DNA of 37,159 nt from Clostridiales bacterium (GCA_004555705.1 SFHI01000019.1:1-37159), one strand, 5' to 3'; positions 7,367 to 16,751 are shown, counted from the stretch's first letter. Notes: a model not told the origin generated them from the sequence alone. Numbers and translations are program-made.

Positions 7367-8518
7367 TTACGCCCGGCCCGGGGTGTAGAAGGCGATGGCG
7401 GAGGGGGCGGGGGCCTGGGCGGCAGCGGAGGGCGGGAACAGCTTGCCGTCCGGGGCCACGGGGAACCGCCAGACCTGGCTGTCCGGGCAGGCGGCCAGGA
7501 ACAGGTACCGTCCGTCCGGGGAGAAGGTCATCCACCTGCCGCCCCGGCTGCTGCCGCAGGGGACGGTCTGCACCGGGGTGGGGACGCCGGTCTCGGCGTC
7601 CAGGGCGTAGACCACGATGGTGCTGTTATCCCGGACCAGGGTGTACAGGGCTTTCCCGTCGGGGCTGATCCGGATGTCCGACTGCATCCCCTTGACCAGG
7701 GGGTCGTCCATGCAGTGCACCGTGGTCACGGGGGCCAGCTTTCCGTAGCGGTCGTAGCGGACCATGCCCACCAGGGGCTTGGTTTCGCAGTTGTAGTACA
7801 GGAAGGGCTTCGTGGGATGGAATACGCAGTACCGGGGGGAGCTGCCCGGGACGCAGTCGATCCGGTCGCAGCAGACCAGCTTGCCCCGCTCGGTGTCGAT
7901 GCGGTAGGAGTACATGCTGTCGTTGCCCTTGTCGCAGACAATGAAGAGGCCCGTGTCCGGGGCCAGGCGGACGCAGTGGGCGTGGGGACTCTGCTGGTTG
8001 GGCAGCAGCCCGCAGCCCATGTGGCGGGCGATGTCCAGAGGTTCGCCGATGCGTCCCTGGCGGTCCAGGGGGAAGAGCACCACGGCGGTCTCGTCATACT
8101 CCCGGACCAGGTGGTAGCGCCCGCTGACGTCCTGGACGGTTTTGGTGATGGCGTTGCGGCCGGAGTGGTTGGACACGATGAGATACCGCCCGGTGGAGTC
8201 CAGGGCGCAGTCGCTGGGCAGGGGTCCGAAGGAGGGGCTGACGGTCAGCTCCTCCAGAGCGCCGGTTTCCGGCTGGATTTTCAGGCCGAACACCTGGCCC
8301 CCCAGGGTCTCCCCCGGAACCTCGGGGCGCTCGTTGACGCAGTAGAGAATCCCCCTGGCCTGGTCCAGGCAGAACGCGCCCGCTTTGATCTGGGGGAAGC
8401 GCTGCTCCAGCAGCTCCATGCCCCCGGTCTGGGGATCGTAGGCCGCCGTGGCGATGCCCAGAGGGCCCGGCTCCTTGGCCATGCTCCAGTTTCCGATGAA
8501 TGCGAAAGTCTTTTCCAT
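7367..8518 (-). CDS. Lactonase family beta-propeller protein (6-phosphogluconolactonase-like)
   Basis: A 383-residue protein of the YbhE/Pgl seven-bladed propeller family. It shows repeated blades with DPQTGxMELLEQ, SPDGKALYTLVRDNS and FSPDGRYLFLAACPDSQ segments. Relatives hydrolyse 6-phosphogluconolactone or carboxymuconolactone. Soluble, with no signal peptide. AGGAAG precedes the ATG at 8518. It starts 9 bp after the stop of the aldose-1-epimerase gene, so the two form an operon for sugar or sugar-lactone handling. Which lactone is used is inference. Confidence 0.85.
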   Translation of the reverse strand: MEKTFAFIGNWSMAKEPGPLGIATAAYDPQTGGMELLEQRFPQIKAGAFCLDQARGILYCVNERPEVPGETLGGQVFGLKIQPETGALEELTVSPSFGPLPSDCALDSTGRYLIVSNHSGRNAITKTVQDVSGRYHLVREYDETAVVLFPLDRQGRIGEPLDIARHMGCGLLPNQQSPHAHCVRLAPDTGLFIVCDKGNDSMYSYRIDTERGKLVCCDRIDCVPGSSPRYCVFHPTKPFLYYNCETKPLVGMVRYDRYGKLAPVTTVHCMDDPLVKGMQSDIRISPDGKALYTLVRDNSTIVVYALDAETGVPTPVQTVPCGSSRGGRWMTFSPDGRYLFLAACPDSQVWRFPVAPDGKLFPPSAAAQAPAPSAIAFYTPGRA

Positions 8519-8527
8519 AGCGCTTCC

Positions 8528-9400
8528 TCAGAAAATTTCAATGCTCCAGCGGTTGGAGGCAGTCCCGCCGGGTTCGATGGCGGTCATGTCCGGCATGGCG
8601 GAGATATCCTCCAGCACCCCCTCCCGGCCCGGGCACAGGGACCAGGGCTCAATGCAGACGAAGGGGGCATTCTTTCCGGGCATCTGCCAGAAGCCCACAT
8701 AGGGCATATCCGGGAACCGCAGGGTCACGCCGTGGCTTCCCTTCTGAGACCCCAGGGTCACCTCCCTGGGACAGCCGGTGAGCACCACCGCGTCAAAGCA
8801 GAACAGCTCCCGCTCCAGGGGCAGAATCCGGCCCTCCTTCAGCGGGTAGGGCCTGGTGCCCAGGGTCAGCACCCCGGGGCTGAACTCCACCAGGCCGGGC
8901 TCGCAGGCCGTGGGGAAGCGCATCTCATAATCCTCGAACCGAAGCCCCGGCTCCAGGGGCACGTTGAAGCCGGGATGCCCGCCGAAGCCGCAGTACATGG
9001 TGTCCTCCCCCCGGTTCTCCGCCCGGAAGCGGATTTGGATGCTCCGGCCCTCCAGCCGGTATTCCAGCTCCAGCAGGAAGCGGAAGGGGTAGATTTCCCG
9101 GGTTTCCGGGGAGTCGGCCAGACGCAGCACGCACTGGTCTGGAAGAATCTCCCCCGGGGTCAGCTCCTGCTTTCCCAGGAAGCCGTGGCATTTCATGGGG
9201 TAGGTATTCCCCCGGTAGAGGTACTCCCCGCCGAAGAGCCGCCCCACAAAGGGGAACAGGTTCGGCGCCCTGCCGCCCCAGTAGGTCCGGTCCCCCTGCC
9301 AGAGGTACTCAATGCCGGTTTTCTTCCCCCGGATGGACTGCAGGGTGCCCCCCAGGGTGCTGATCTCCACACGCAGGCATTCGTTTTCCAGAACAATCAT
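8528..9400 (-). CDS. Aldose 1-epimerase family protein (LacX/GalM-like)
   Basis: A 290-residue beta-sandwich mutarotase-like protein. Likely catalytic positions are H72 (CHGFLG), H142 (GGHPGFN) and E251 (CIEPWS), matching the His/His/Glu pattern of GalM-type enzymes. It would interconvert anomers of an aldose or a phosphorylated sugar. The ATG at 9400 follows AAGGAGG at about 7 nt. The in-frame extension to 9490 (MSIVNCQLS) is repeat translation and was discarded. First gene of the two-gene operon with the lactonase. Confidence 0.87.
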   Translation of the reverse strand: MIVLENECLRVEISTLGGTLQSIRGKKTGIEYLWQGDRTYWGGRAPNLFPFVGRLFGGEYLYRGNTYPMKCHGFLGKQELTPGEILPDQCVLRLADSPETREIYPFRFLLELEYRLEGRSIQIRFRAENRGEDTMYCGFGGHPGFNVPLEPGLRFEDYEMRFPTACEPGLVEFSPGVLTLGTRPYPLKEGRILPLERELFCFDAVVLTGCPREVTLGSQKGSHGVTLRFPDMPYVGFWQMPGKNAPFVCIEPWSLCPGREGVLEDISAMPDMTAIEPGGTASNRWSIEIF

Positions 9401-9448
9401 GCGGAATCCTCCTTTTTGGAATGGAATTGTCAGGAAGCGGAGGGATGA

Positions 9449-9613
9449 GGCGGTGTTTGGAATTGACAATTGACAATTAACAATTGACAATTAAGGAATC
9501 CCTTCGGGATGATTTTAAAATAGTTATACTGAAAATACTGCGTTTCTATTTCAGGATCGTCCCGTTTATGACACAATAATTGTCAATTCGGCGAAGCCGT
9601 TCAAACACCGATT
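9449..9613. repeat. Composite repeat shell without inner cargo
   Basis: A left border variant (GGTGTTTGG) is followed by TTGACAATT-type tandem units (9461-9494) and TCCCTTCGGGA. After AT-rich sequence come TGACACAATAATTGTCAATT and a right border CAAACACCGATTT (9601-9613). The shell resembles the 6957-7325 element but lacks the type A centre. Confidence 0.65.
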
Positions 9614-9684
9614 TGCCTCTCCGCCGTCCACAAAATTTCGGTCTGTATTCAGCATACCAGCCGGGCGGGGGAAAGGCAATTCAA

Positions 9685-9710
9685 TTTTGGGAAGTGGATC
9701 ATTCCCAAAA
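9685..9710. promoter_or_regulatory. Perfect dyad, possible operator or hairpin
   Basis: TTTTGGGAA (9685-9693) and TTCCCAAAA (9702-9710) are perfect inverted arms with an 8-bp centre. The surrounding unique stretch (9614-9803) otherwise shows nothing recognisable, and a short open frame there is not convincing. Confidence 0.35.
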
Positions 9711-9803
9711 AGAATAATCCCCCTATATGTTGGAAAAACCTTCCGAAAACGGAGGATTTCGAAGAAAATGATGTGTAAATCAGATTGACTCAGCTTTCCC
9801 GAC

Positions 9804-10036
9804 AAATTGGTGTTTGTTGCTGCGTGTTGAAGTTTCCTGTCATTGCGAGACCAGTCCGCAGACTGGTCGTGGCAATCCCCCGGATAGAGGGAAAATGTAC
9901 CGAAAAGTACCCGGGAGAACGGGTTCGCCGCAATTTTTGGTGGTAATCGTTACCTGGTTCCTTTCAACCGGGGGATTGCCACGCCAGTGTGCGCACTGGC
10001 TCGCAATGACAGCAAAAAACGTACAAACACCAATTT
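9804..10036. repeat. Border element, cargo type A (A4, long form)
   Basis: Borders AAATTGGTGTTTG at 9804 and CAAACACCAATTT at 10024-10036. Both CTGTCATTGCGA arms are present, and an inner pair runs from ATGTACCGAAAA to TTGGTGGTAATCGTTACC, which recurs in A6, A7 and A9. Confidence 0.85.
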
Positions 10037-10051
10037 GCCGCGCTCTTCCGC

Positions 10052-10083
10052 AAAAAAGGCCCTTCCCGGGGCGGGAAGGGCTT
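10052..10083 (-). terminator. lysR terminator
   Basis: On the minus strand, AAGCCCTTCCCG, a CCC loop, CGGGAAGGGC and then CTTTTTTG, starting 3 nt after the stop codon. Confidence 0.88.
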
Positions 10084-10086
10084 GGG

Positions 10087-11019
10087 TTATTGGCCGTAGG
10101 TTTTGCGGTTGAATTTTTCCACATCCAGCCGTTCCGGCACGAAATGCACCAGATTCTCGGTGATCCATTTGCGGAAGCGATGCTTGGCCTGGCTGCCTTT
10201 TTCCCCGGAGCGCTCCAGCAGCACCACGGGGAAGTCGGGCACCTCCCGGATGGGGATGCACCGCATATTCACGTTGCGGTAGGGCCGCAGGTCCCGGCTG
10301 GAGTAGATGCCGATGCCCAGGTTCATGGAGATGCGGTGGATGGCCTCCTGGCGGCGCATCTCCCGGCCCTCCGGGGAGGGGGGAATCCGGGGCGAAAACC
10401 CGAACCGCCGGGCAAGCTCGCAGGTCAGCAGCCTTGTATAGGAGGCCCCGAAAACCACCTGCCCGTCCAGCTCCTTCAGCGATACGCTGCTGCGGGCTGC
10501 CAGGGGGGAGGAGGCCTCCGCCAGCAGGTACAGGGCGTCGTCGTAGAGCACGGTGGCCCGGACGTCCTCCGGCAGGTCAAAGGGCCGGGGGGAGATGACG
10601 AAATCATATTTCCCGCTCTGCAGCGCCTGGGTCACCTCGCTGATGTCCGAGGTCTCCTCCATCCGGACCCGGATGTCCTTCTCCTGCTGGAGGAATTCCT
10701 CGATGGCCATTTTGTATTGGAAGGACCTGGGGCAGATGAACAGGCGGATGGTGTCCCCCTTGGCGAAGGCGGCCAGCTCCTCCATGGCCTGCTGGTACTG
10801 GGGCTTCAGCTCCAGCATCCGGTCGTGGAAGCACTTTCCCGCGGGGGTCAGGGCGATGGGGTGGCGGCTCCGGTCGATGAGCTGCACGCCCAGGTCCCCC
10901 TCCAGGCGCTTGATGGCCTTGGAGAAGGAGGACTGGGAAATGTTGTTTTCCTCCGCCGCCTGGGAAAAGTTCAGATGCTCCGCCAGGCTGAGAAAATACC
11001 GGATGGTGATGATTTCCAT
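10087..11019 (-). CDS. LysR-family transcriptional regulator
   Basis: A 310-residue regulator. The N-terminal winged HTH (about residues 1-60: RYFLSLAEHLNFSQAAEEN, SQSSFSKAIKRLE, LIDRSRHPIALTPAG) is textbook LysR. Residues 90-300 form the periplasmic-binding-like effector domain. It would bind DNA as a dimer or tetramer and respond to an unknown small molecule. It is monocistronic with its own promoter and terminator. No divergently transcribed partner is adjacent (the next plus-strand neighbour is a repeat), so its targets cannot be inferred from position. Confidence 0.93.
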   Translation of the reverse strand: MEIITIRYFLSLAEHLNFSQAAEENNISQSSFSKAIKRLEGDLGVQLIDRSRHPIALTPAGKCFHDRMLELKPQYQQAMEELAAFAKGDTIRLFICPRSFQYKMAIEEFLQQEKDIRVRMEETSDISEVTQALQSGKYDFVISPRPFDLPEDVRATVLYDDALYLLAEASSPLAARSSVSLKELDGQVVFGASYTRLLTCELARRFGFSPRIPPSPEGREMRRQEAIHRISMNLGIGIYSSRDLRPYRNVNMRCIPIREVPDFPVVLLERSGEKGSQAKHRFRKWITENLVHFVPERLDVEKFNRKTYGQ

Positions 11020-11057
11020 AATCCCGCGCCTCCCTACAGAGAACTTGACACCCCCTG

Positions 11058-11086
11058 ATTATACACATTTCCGCTGAAATTGTCAA
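11058..11086 (-). promoter_or_regulatory. Consensus promoter of the lysR gene
   Basis: On the minus strand, TTGACA (11086-11081), an exact 17-bp spacer and TATAAT (11063-11058), matching consensus at all twelve positions, 38 bp before the start codon. Confidence 0.85.
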
Positions 11087-11133
11087 TAAACCGACATTTT
11101 GGGAAAAGGACAGCTCCCCGGGACGATTTGACA

Positions 11134-11415
11134 GATTGGTGTTTGTAAGTCTAAAGGTTTGCGAAAATACCTTCCCCCGGGGGCGGCGCGTCGCGCAGCG
11201 AATCAGAATTATAATGATTGCCAGTGGCAATCATACCATAATTCAATAGGGGGACCGCACCGCTGCGGAAAATTTCAGGTTTCGCCATTCCTCATCCGCC
11301 CCTGCGGGGAACCTTCCCCCCGGGGGAAGGTATTGATTTCCGTCATCCTTACAAACACCTAATTACCGGCCTGCCCGCCGGAATTGTCAATTGTCAATTG
11401 TTAATTGTCAATTGA
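11134..11415. repeat. Border element with cargo type B (B1) plus one shell arm
   Basis: The left border GATTGGTGTTTG (11134) and right border CAAACACCTAATT (11352-11364) enclose a cargo unlike type A. It has outer ATACCTTCCCCC / GGGGGAAGGTAT arms and inner segments including GATTGCCAGTGGCAATC and CGCTGCGCGACG-like palindromes. TTGTCAATT tandem units follow at 11382-11415. It takes up most of the 408-bp gap. Confidence 0.75.
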
Positions 11416-11427
11416 ATCCCTCCGGAG

Positions 11428-13263
11428 TCAGGAGACGGAGTCGAACTGGGACTCATACAGCTTCCGGTAGAAGCCGTTTTTTGCCATCAGGGTCTCGTGA
11501 TCGCCCTGCTCCACGATTTTGCCGCCGTTTAAGACCAGGATGTGGTCCGCGGAGCGGATGGTGGACAGCCGGTGGGCGATGACGAAGCAGGTTTTGCCCT
11601 GCATCAGCTGCCGCATGGCAGCCTGAATCTGCTGCTCGGTGCCGGTGTCCACGTTGGAGGTGGCCTCGTCCAGAATCAGCATCCTGGCATCCAGCAGCAT
11701 GGCCCGGGCGATGGTCAGCATCTGCTTCTGCCCCTTGGAGATGGAGGTGCCGTTGTCGGAGAGCACCGTGTCGTAGCCCTGGGGCAGCCGGGAGATGAAG
11801 CTGTGGATGCGGGCGGCCTTGGCGGCCCGGACCACGTCCTCCATGGTGGCCCCGGGCTTGCCGTAGGCAATGTTCTCGAAAATCGTGCCGTGGAACAGCC
11901 AGGTGTCCTGCAGCACCATGGTGAAGGCTCCCCGCAGGGAGGAGCGGGTCAGGTCCCGGATGTCCTTGCCGTCGATATAGATTCCCCCGCCGTCCACGTC
12001 GTAGAACCGCATCAGCAGATTGATGATGGTGGTCTTGCCCGCGCCGGTGGGGCCCACGATGGCGGTCAGGCTCCCCGGCTCCGCGTGGAGGTTCAGCCCC
12101 CGGATGATGGGCTCCCCGGGGACGTAGGAGAAGTCCACGTCTCTCATCTGCACATCCCCCCGGACGTTTTCCAGCACCACGGCATCCGCCCGGTCCTCCG
12201 GCTCCGGCTCCGCGTCGATGAGGGAGAACACCCGCTCCGCGGCGGCGAAGGCGCTCTGCAGCTCCGAGAAGATGTTGGCCACCTCGTTGATGGGGCCGGA
12301 GAATTTCCGGGAATACTGGACAAAGCTGCTCAAATCCCCCAGCCGCAGGCTCCCCCGGAGGAACTGCAGCGACCCGAATACGCAGATCAGGGCCAGGGAC
12401 AGGTTGTTGATGAAGTTCACCGAGGGGCCGGTCAGGGTGCCGTTGGCCTCCGCCGAGGTGTAGGCGTCCACGGCGGCCCGGTTCTTTTCGTCGAAGCCGG
12501 CCAGCACCTGCTTCTCCCGGCCGTAGGCCCGGATGGTTTTCTGGCCGGAGAGCATCTCCTCCACGAAGCCGTTCAGCTCCCCCAGCCGCAGGCTCCGGCG
12601 GCGGAACAGGGGCCGCACCCGGCGGGCCAGCCAGCGGGTGAAGAGGACGGTCAGGGGAATCGTCACCACGAAAATCAGCACCATACTGGGGGCGATGCTC
12701 AGCATCATGAAGAAGGACACCGATACGGTGACCACGCTCTGCAGGATCTGCAGCAGGTCCGAGGAAAGCGACTGGTTCACGGTGTCCACGTCGTAGGTGA
12801 TGACGCTGATAATGTCCCCGGTCTGGAACCGGTCGAACCAGCTTACCGGCAGGGAGGCCAGATTCTCGAATACGTCGTGGCGCATCTGCCGGGAAATCCG
12901 CCGGGACAGCCGGACCATAATGACGTTCAGCAGGAAGCTGAGCACCGCCGAGCCCAGGTAGCACACCGCCATCAGCGCCGCGCAGCGCAGAACCGTGTCA
13001 AAATCCACCCGGCCCGTGCCCAGCTCAATGGCGTTGATGGCCCGGCCGGAGAGCTTGGGGCCGTAGAGGGCCAGAAGGCTGGAGGACAGGGACAGCAGCA
13101 GCGACAGCACCAGCAGTCCCCTGCTGCGGCCCATATACTTCCACAGCCGCTTCAGCAGCGCGCCCATGTTCAGCTTGGTGCCCTCCAGGCGGCGCTTGTC
13201 CCCGCTGGTTTCCCCCCGGGTCATGCGGTTGTTTCCGCCGATCAGATTGGGGTTGGAGGCCAT
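11428..13263 (-). CDS. Heterodimeric ABC exporter subunit, catalytic Walker B half
   Basis: A 611-residue half-transporter with six membrane helices (about residues 45-330) and a C-terminal nucleotide-binding domain. Walker A GPTGAGKTT begins at 404. The signature is degenerate, ISKGQ (508-512) instead of LSGGQ. Walker B ends in DE (532-533) with the catalytic glutamate, and the switch histidine is H564. With its partner, encoded immediately upstream, it fits the BmrCD/TM287-288 type of asymmetric drug or lipid exporter. Its ribosome site GGAGGTG lies in the last codons of the partner, with 1 bp between stop and start, so translation is coupled. Confidence 0.92.
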   Translation of the reverse strand: MASNPNLIGGNNRMTRGETSGDKRRLEGTKLNMGALLKRLWKYMGRSRGLLVLSLLLSLSSSLLALYGPKLSGRAINAIELGTGRVDFDTVLRCAALMAVCYLGSAVLSFLLNVIMVRLSRRISRQMRHDVFENLASLPVSWFDRFQTGDIISVITYDVDTVNQSLSSDLLQILQSVVTVSVSFFMMLSIAPSMVLIFVVTIPLTVLFTRWLARRVRPLFRRRSLRLGELNGFVEEMLSGQKTIRAYGREKQVLAGFDEKNRAAVDAYTSAEANGTLTGPSVNFINNLSLALICVFGSLQFLRGSLRLGDLSSFVQYSRKFSGPINEVANIFSELQSAFAAAERVFSLIDAEPEPEDRADAVVLENVRGDVQMRDVDFSYVPGEPIIRGLNLHAEPGSLTAIVGPTGAGKTTIINLLMRFYDVDGGGIYIDGKDIRDLTRSSLRGAFTMVLQDTWLFHGTIFENIAYGKPGATMEDVVRAAKAARIHSFISRLPQGYDTVLSDNGTSISKGQKQMLTIARAMLLDARMLILDEATSNVDTGTEQQIQAAMRQLMQGKTCFVIAHRLSTIRSADHILVLNGGKIVEQGDHETLMAKNGFYRKLYESQFDSVS

Positions 13264-13264
13264 G

Positions 13265-14986
13265 TCAGCCCACCTCCTTTCCGTCGCCCATCTGGATTTG
13301 GGCCAGCTCCCGGTAGGCGGGGCAGGTTTCCATCAGCTCGCCGTGGTTTCCGGCGCCGATGACCTTCCCGTCGTCCAGCACCAGGATCAGGTCCGCGTGG
13401 CGCAGGCTGCTGATCCGCTGGGCCACCAGCACGGTGGTGGTGTCCCGGTAGTGCTCCCGCAGGGCCCGGCGGAGCCGGGCGTCGGTTTCGTAGTCCAGGG
13501 CCGAGGAGGCGTCGTCCAGAATCAGAATCTCCGGATTGCCCGCCAGGGCCCGGGCGATCAGCAGCCGCTGCTTCTGCCCGCCGGAGAGGTTGTTGCCCCG
13601 AACCTGGACGGGGGCGTCCAGTCCTCCCTTGTCCGCCAGGAATTCCGCCTGGGCGTCCGCCGCGGCCCGGAGCAAATCCGCATCCTCCAGCTCCCGGAAG
13701 AAGCGGATGTTGCCCCCCACGGTGCCCTCGGCCAGGAAGTCGTTCTGGAAAACGGTTCCGAATTTTTTCCGCAGCTGCTCGTAGGGGATGGTCCGCGCGT
13801 CCTGTCCGTCGATGTACACCGCGCCGCTGTCCGGGTCGTACAGCCGCAGCAGCAGGTTCAGGATGGTGGACTTGCCGGAGCCGGTGGGCCCCAGGATGCC
13901 CAGGGTCTGGCCCCGCTTGAGGGAAAAGCTCAGGTTTTCGATGTTTTTGCCCACGCCGGTGTAGGAAAAGCTCACGTCCCGGAATTCGATGTGGGGCGCA
14001 TCTTCCTCCGCGTCCCGTGCCCGGGCCTCCTCCACGGCCAGGTCCTCCGGGTATTCCAGCACGTCCGCCACCCGCTTGGCGCTGGCCTCGCCCTTGGACC
14101 ACATGACGAAAATCCGGGTGACCCCCAGCATGGCGTTGAGGATCATGGTGAAATACTGCAGAAAGGCCACGATCACGCCGCTGCGCACCGCGCCGCTGTT
14201 GACCCGCCAGGCGCCGATGACCACCACCAGGGTCAGCCCCAGGTTCAGCACCAGGGTGGACACGGGGTTGGTGATGCCGGTGACGATGCCCGAGCGCATA
14301 TCCACCTGGGTCAGCTCCTGGTTTACGGTGTGAAACCGCTGCTTTTCGTATTCGGTTTTGCTCAGGGCCTTGATGACCCGGATGCCGGTGATGTTCTCCT
14401 GGACGGTGCGCACCACCTTGTCCAGCACGGTCTGCTGCCGGGTGTACAGGGGCACGCTGGTCTTGGTGACGAAATACACCACCAGGGCGATGATGGGCAG
14501 CAGCGCCAGCAGCACCAGCGACAGCGCCGGGTCCATGCTCATCATCATGGCCACGCCGCCCAGCAGCAGGATCGGGGCCCGGATGCCCAGCCGCTGGAGC
14601 CTCGCCAGCAGCTGGTTGACGTTGTAGGTGTCGCTGGTCAGCCGGGACTCGGCGGAGGGCACCGTAAGATGGTCCATCTGCCGGGCGGACAGGCTCTGCA
14701 GCTTCCGGAACAGGTCGTGGCGCAAGGCCAGGGTGATCTTTCCGGAGCTTTTGGCGCTCATCCGGTTGGCCAGCACGTTGAACCCCAGGCACCCGGCGGC
14801 GGCCAGCAGCATCATTAGGCCATACAGCCAGATGTGGGGCAGATTCCCCTGGGGCACCTTCACATCCAGCATGATCTCCATCAGGTAGGGGATCAGCAGC
14901 TCCATCACCGAGCCCAGGAGCTTGATGACCATGGTGAGCAGAATGTAGCCCCAGTAGGGCCGGATATATCGTTCCAGACGCAGCAT
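13265..14986 (-). CDS. Heterodimeric ABC exporter subunit, degenerate Walker B half
   Basis: A 573-residue half-transporter: six membrane helices, then the nucleotide-binding domain. Walker A GPTGSGKST begins at 366 and the signature LSGGQ (467-471) is intact. Walker B ends DD (491-492), with Asp in place of the catalytic Glu, and the switch position is Q523 in VLVAQR instead of His. These changes complement those in the partner: this Walker site pairs with the partner's ISKGQ to make one dead site, while the partner's Walker site pairs with this LSGGQ to make one live site. The ATG at 14986 follows GGAGGAGG. The extension to 15046 is repeat translation. Confidence 0.92.
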   Translation of the reverse strand: MLRLERYIRPYWGYILLTMVIKLLGSVMELLIPYLMEIMLDVKVPQGNLPHIWLYGLMMLLAAAGCLGFNVLANRMSAKSSGKITLALRHDLFRKLQSLSARQMDHLTVPSAESRLTSDTYNVNQLLARLQRLGIRAPILLLGGVAMMMSMDPALSLVLLALLPIIALVVYFVTKTSVPLYTRQQTVLDKVVRTVQENITGIRVIKALSKTEYEKQRFHTVNQELTQVDMRSGIVTGITNPVSTLVLNLGLTLVVVIGAWRVNSGAVRSGVIVAFLQYFTMILNAMLGVTRIFVMWSKGEASAKRVADVLEYPEDLAVEEARARDAEEDAPHIEFRDVSFSYTGVGKNIENLSFSLKRGQTLGILGPTGSGKSTILNLLLRLYDPDSGAVYIDGQDARTIPYEQLRKKFGTVFQNDFLAEGTVGGNIRFFRELEDADLLRAAADAQAEFLADKGGLDAPVQVRGNNLSGGQKQRLLIARALAGNPEILILDDASSALDYETDARLRRALREHYRDTTTVLVAQRISSLRHADLILVLDDGKVIGAGNHGELMETCPAYRELAQIQMGDGKEVG

Positions 14987-15022
14987 TGCGTTACCTCCTC
15001 CCGCCGGCAGGCGTGGTTGTAT

Positions 15023-15229
15023 TAATTGACAATTGACAATTAACAATTGACAATTAAGGAATCCCTTCGGGATGAAAATAAAATATGCTTATCGGCTTAA
15101 GTCAGCATAACGGCAAATTGGTGTTTGGCGGGCTGCGTCCCAAATTTCCTGTCATTGCGAACCAGTCCGCAGACTGGTGTGGCAATCCCCCGGTTAGAGG
15201 GGAAATGTACCGTTGACAAACACCAATTT
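15023..15229. repeat. Left shell arm plus border element A5
   Basis: Tandem TTGACAATT units (15023-15055), TCCCTTCGGGA and TGCTTATCGGCTTAAGTCAGC lead into border AAATTGGTGTTTG (15115). A one-armed type A cargo follows, then CAAACACCAATTT (15217-15229). No right shell is present. Confidence 0.8.
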
Positions 15230-15261
15230 GCCGAACAACGGCGCTCCGGTGGGCGCGAAAA

Positions 15262-15314
15262 GGCGGCCTTCGGCCCGCCGGCTGCGGGGCAGCCGGGACG
15301 GGGGAAGGCCGCGT
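15262..15314 (-). terminator. Possible terminator of the first MATE gene
   Basis: GCGGCCTT (15263-15270) and AAGGCCGC (15305-15312) form outer arms around further GC-rich pairs, followed on the minus strand by CTTTTCG. It lies about 70-120 bp beyond the stop codon. Confidence 0.45.
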
Positions 15315-15383
15315 CCGCGTATGGGTGTCCGCGCTCCGGGCAAGGGGAGAACCCGGGAAAGCGGGACGTCAGGGGGAATTCGC

Positions 15384-16751
15384 TCAGGATTCCACCAGCA
15401 GCTTGCGCTTTTTCCAGATTCCCGTAATGAAGTAGAAGAAGCTGATCAGGCCGGGCAGCAGCATACAGAAGGCAGCGCCCCAGAAGTAGCTCTGAACGCC
15501 CTGGTCGAACACATAGAAGAACAGCAGGCACACAAGAATCCGGCACACGCCGTCCAGCACGCCCAGCAGGAAGCACAAAAACGCGTCGCCCACGCCGGTG
15601 GCGATGGACTTGAAGCAGCCCGCGAAGGCCACCACGATCATGCCCACGGACATGATCCTCAGGAAGGTGACGCCGAACTCGATGACCTCCACATCCGTGG
15701 TAAAGGCGGCGAACAGCTGCTTGGGGAAGGTCAGGAAGATGAAGATGACCGCGCAGGCCACCACCATATTGCTGGCCAGGGTGTACCACAGGGTCTTGCC
15801 CACCCGTTCCGGCTTCTTGGCCCCCAGGTTCTGGCCGATCATGGCGCCGGCGGCGTTGTCCACGCCCTGGACGAACACGTTCATGAACTTCTCGATCTTG
15901 TTGCCGATGGAGTAGGTGGAGGAGGGCACCAGGCCGTAGACGTTGATGCTGGACTTGACCCAGAGCATGGAGCCCTGGACGGAGAAGGTGCGGATCAGCT
16001 GGGGCAGGCCCACCCGGAGAATCTTCCGCAGGGGGTCCATATGAATCCGGAAGAACCGGGGGCTCAGCTCGAAATCAAAGGCATCCTTGTGCTTGTTCAG
16101 GAACAGGAAGGCCGCCACGCAGGAGCCCACCTGGCTGAGCACGGTGGCGATGGCGGTTCCCGCGGCCTCCAGGGGAATCACCACCACGAACAGCAGATCG
16201 GTGAATATGTTAATTGTAGCAGCAATGGAGACAAAAAGCAACGGCCTTTTGCTCTCGCCCATGCCCCGGAGCACGCCGGAGATGGCGTTGTAGCCGAATA
16301 CGAAGGGAATGCCCAGAGCGGTGATGACCATGTAGTTCCGGGCCTGGTCCCAGGCCTCCTGGGGGCAGTTCATAATGTGGAGGATCCCCTGGTGGAAGAA
16401 CAGGGCCGCCAGAGTGGTGGCCGCGGCCAGCAGCATCATCAGTGTCAGCAGGGTACCCACGGCCTCCTTCAGCTTCTTTTCGTTCTTGGCGCCGGCCACC
16501 TGGGCGATGTAAATCTGGCCGCCGGTGGCGATGGCCATGGAGAAGGGGGTCATCAGGTCGATCAGCTCGCCGCCGGTGGCCACGCCCACGGTGCCCACGC
16601 TGCCGACATACTGGCCGATGATCATCAGGTCCACGGTGGAATACAGCTGCTGGACAAGTCCCGTGAGAATCAGGGGGATGGCAAAGCTCAGCAGCAGCGG
16701 GAAAATGGGCCCGTTGGTCAGGTCCTTGCCCACCCGCTTGGGGTTGCTCAT
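15384..16751 (-). CDS. MATE-family multidrug efflux transporter
   Basis: A 455-residue inner-membrane protein with about twelve hydrophobic helices in the two-bundle MATE arrangement. It opens PIFPLLLSFAIPLILTGLVQ and continues with LYSTVDLMIIGQYVG, the usual first-helix region. It would export cationic drugs or metabolites using a sodium or proton gradient. AAGGATG precedes the ATG at 16751. It is about 50% similar by eye to the next gene, including a matching end (KRKLLVES against TRKLLVEQ), so the two come from an old duplication. It is separated from that gene by a repeat rather than joined in an operon. Confidence 0.92.
   Translation of the reverse strand: MSNPKRVGKDLTNGPIFPLLLSFAIPLILTGLVQQLYSTVDLMIIGQYVGSVGTVGVATGGELIDLMTPFSMAIATGGQIYIAQVAGAKNEKKLKEAVGTLLTLMMLLAAATTLAALFFHQGILHIMNCPQEAWDQARNYMVITALGIPFVFGYNAISGVLRGMGESKRPLLFVSIAATINIFTDLLFVVVIPLEAAGTAIATVLSQVGSCVAAFLFLNKHKDAFDFELSPRFFRIHMDPLRKILRVGLPQLIRTFSVQGSMLWVKSSINVYGLVPSSTYSIGNKIEKFMNVFVQGVDNAAGAMIGQNLGAKKPERVGKTLWYTLASNMVVACAVIFIFLTFPKQLFAAFTTDVEVIEFGVTFLRIMSVGMIVVAFAGCFKSIATGVGDAFLCFLLGVLDGVCRILVCLLFFYVFDQGVQSYFWGAAFCMLLPGLISFFYFITGIWKKRKLLVES

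Noticed and set aside
9566..9805. Minus-strand open frame of 79 codons between the epimerase and lysR genes
   Set aside because: It runs through repeat sequence, lacks a ribosome site and has no recognisable features.
15023..15055. TTGACAATT tandem units as stacked -35 boxes
   Set aside because: TTGACA matches consensus, but no -10 lies 16-18 bp from the last unit in most copies, and the arrays point inward, away from the flanking genes.
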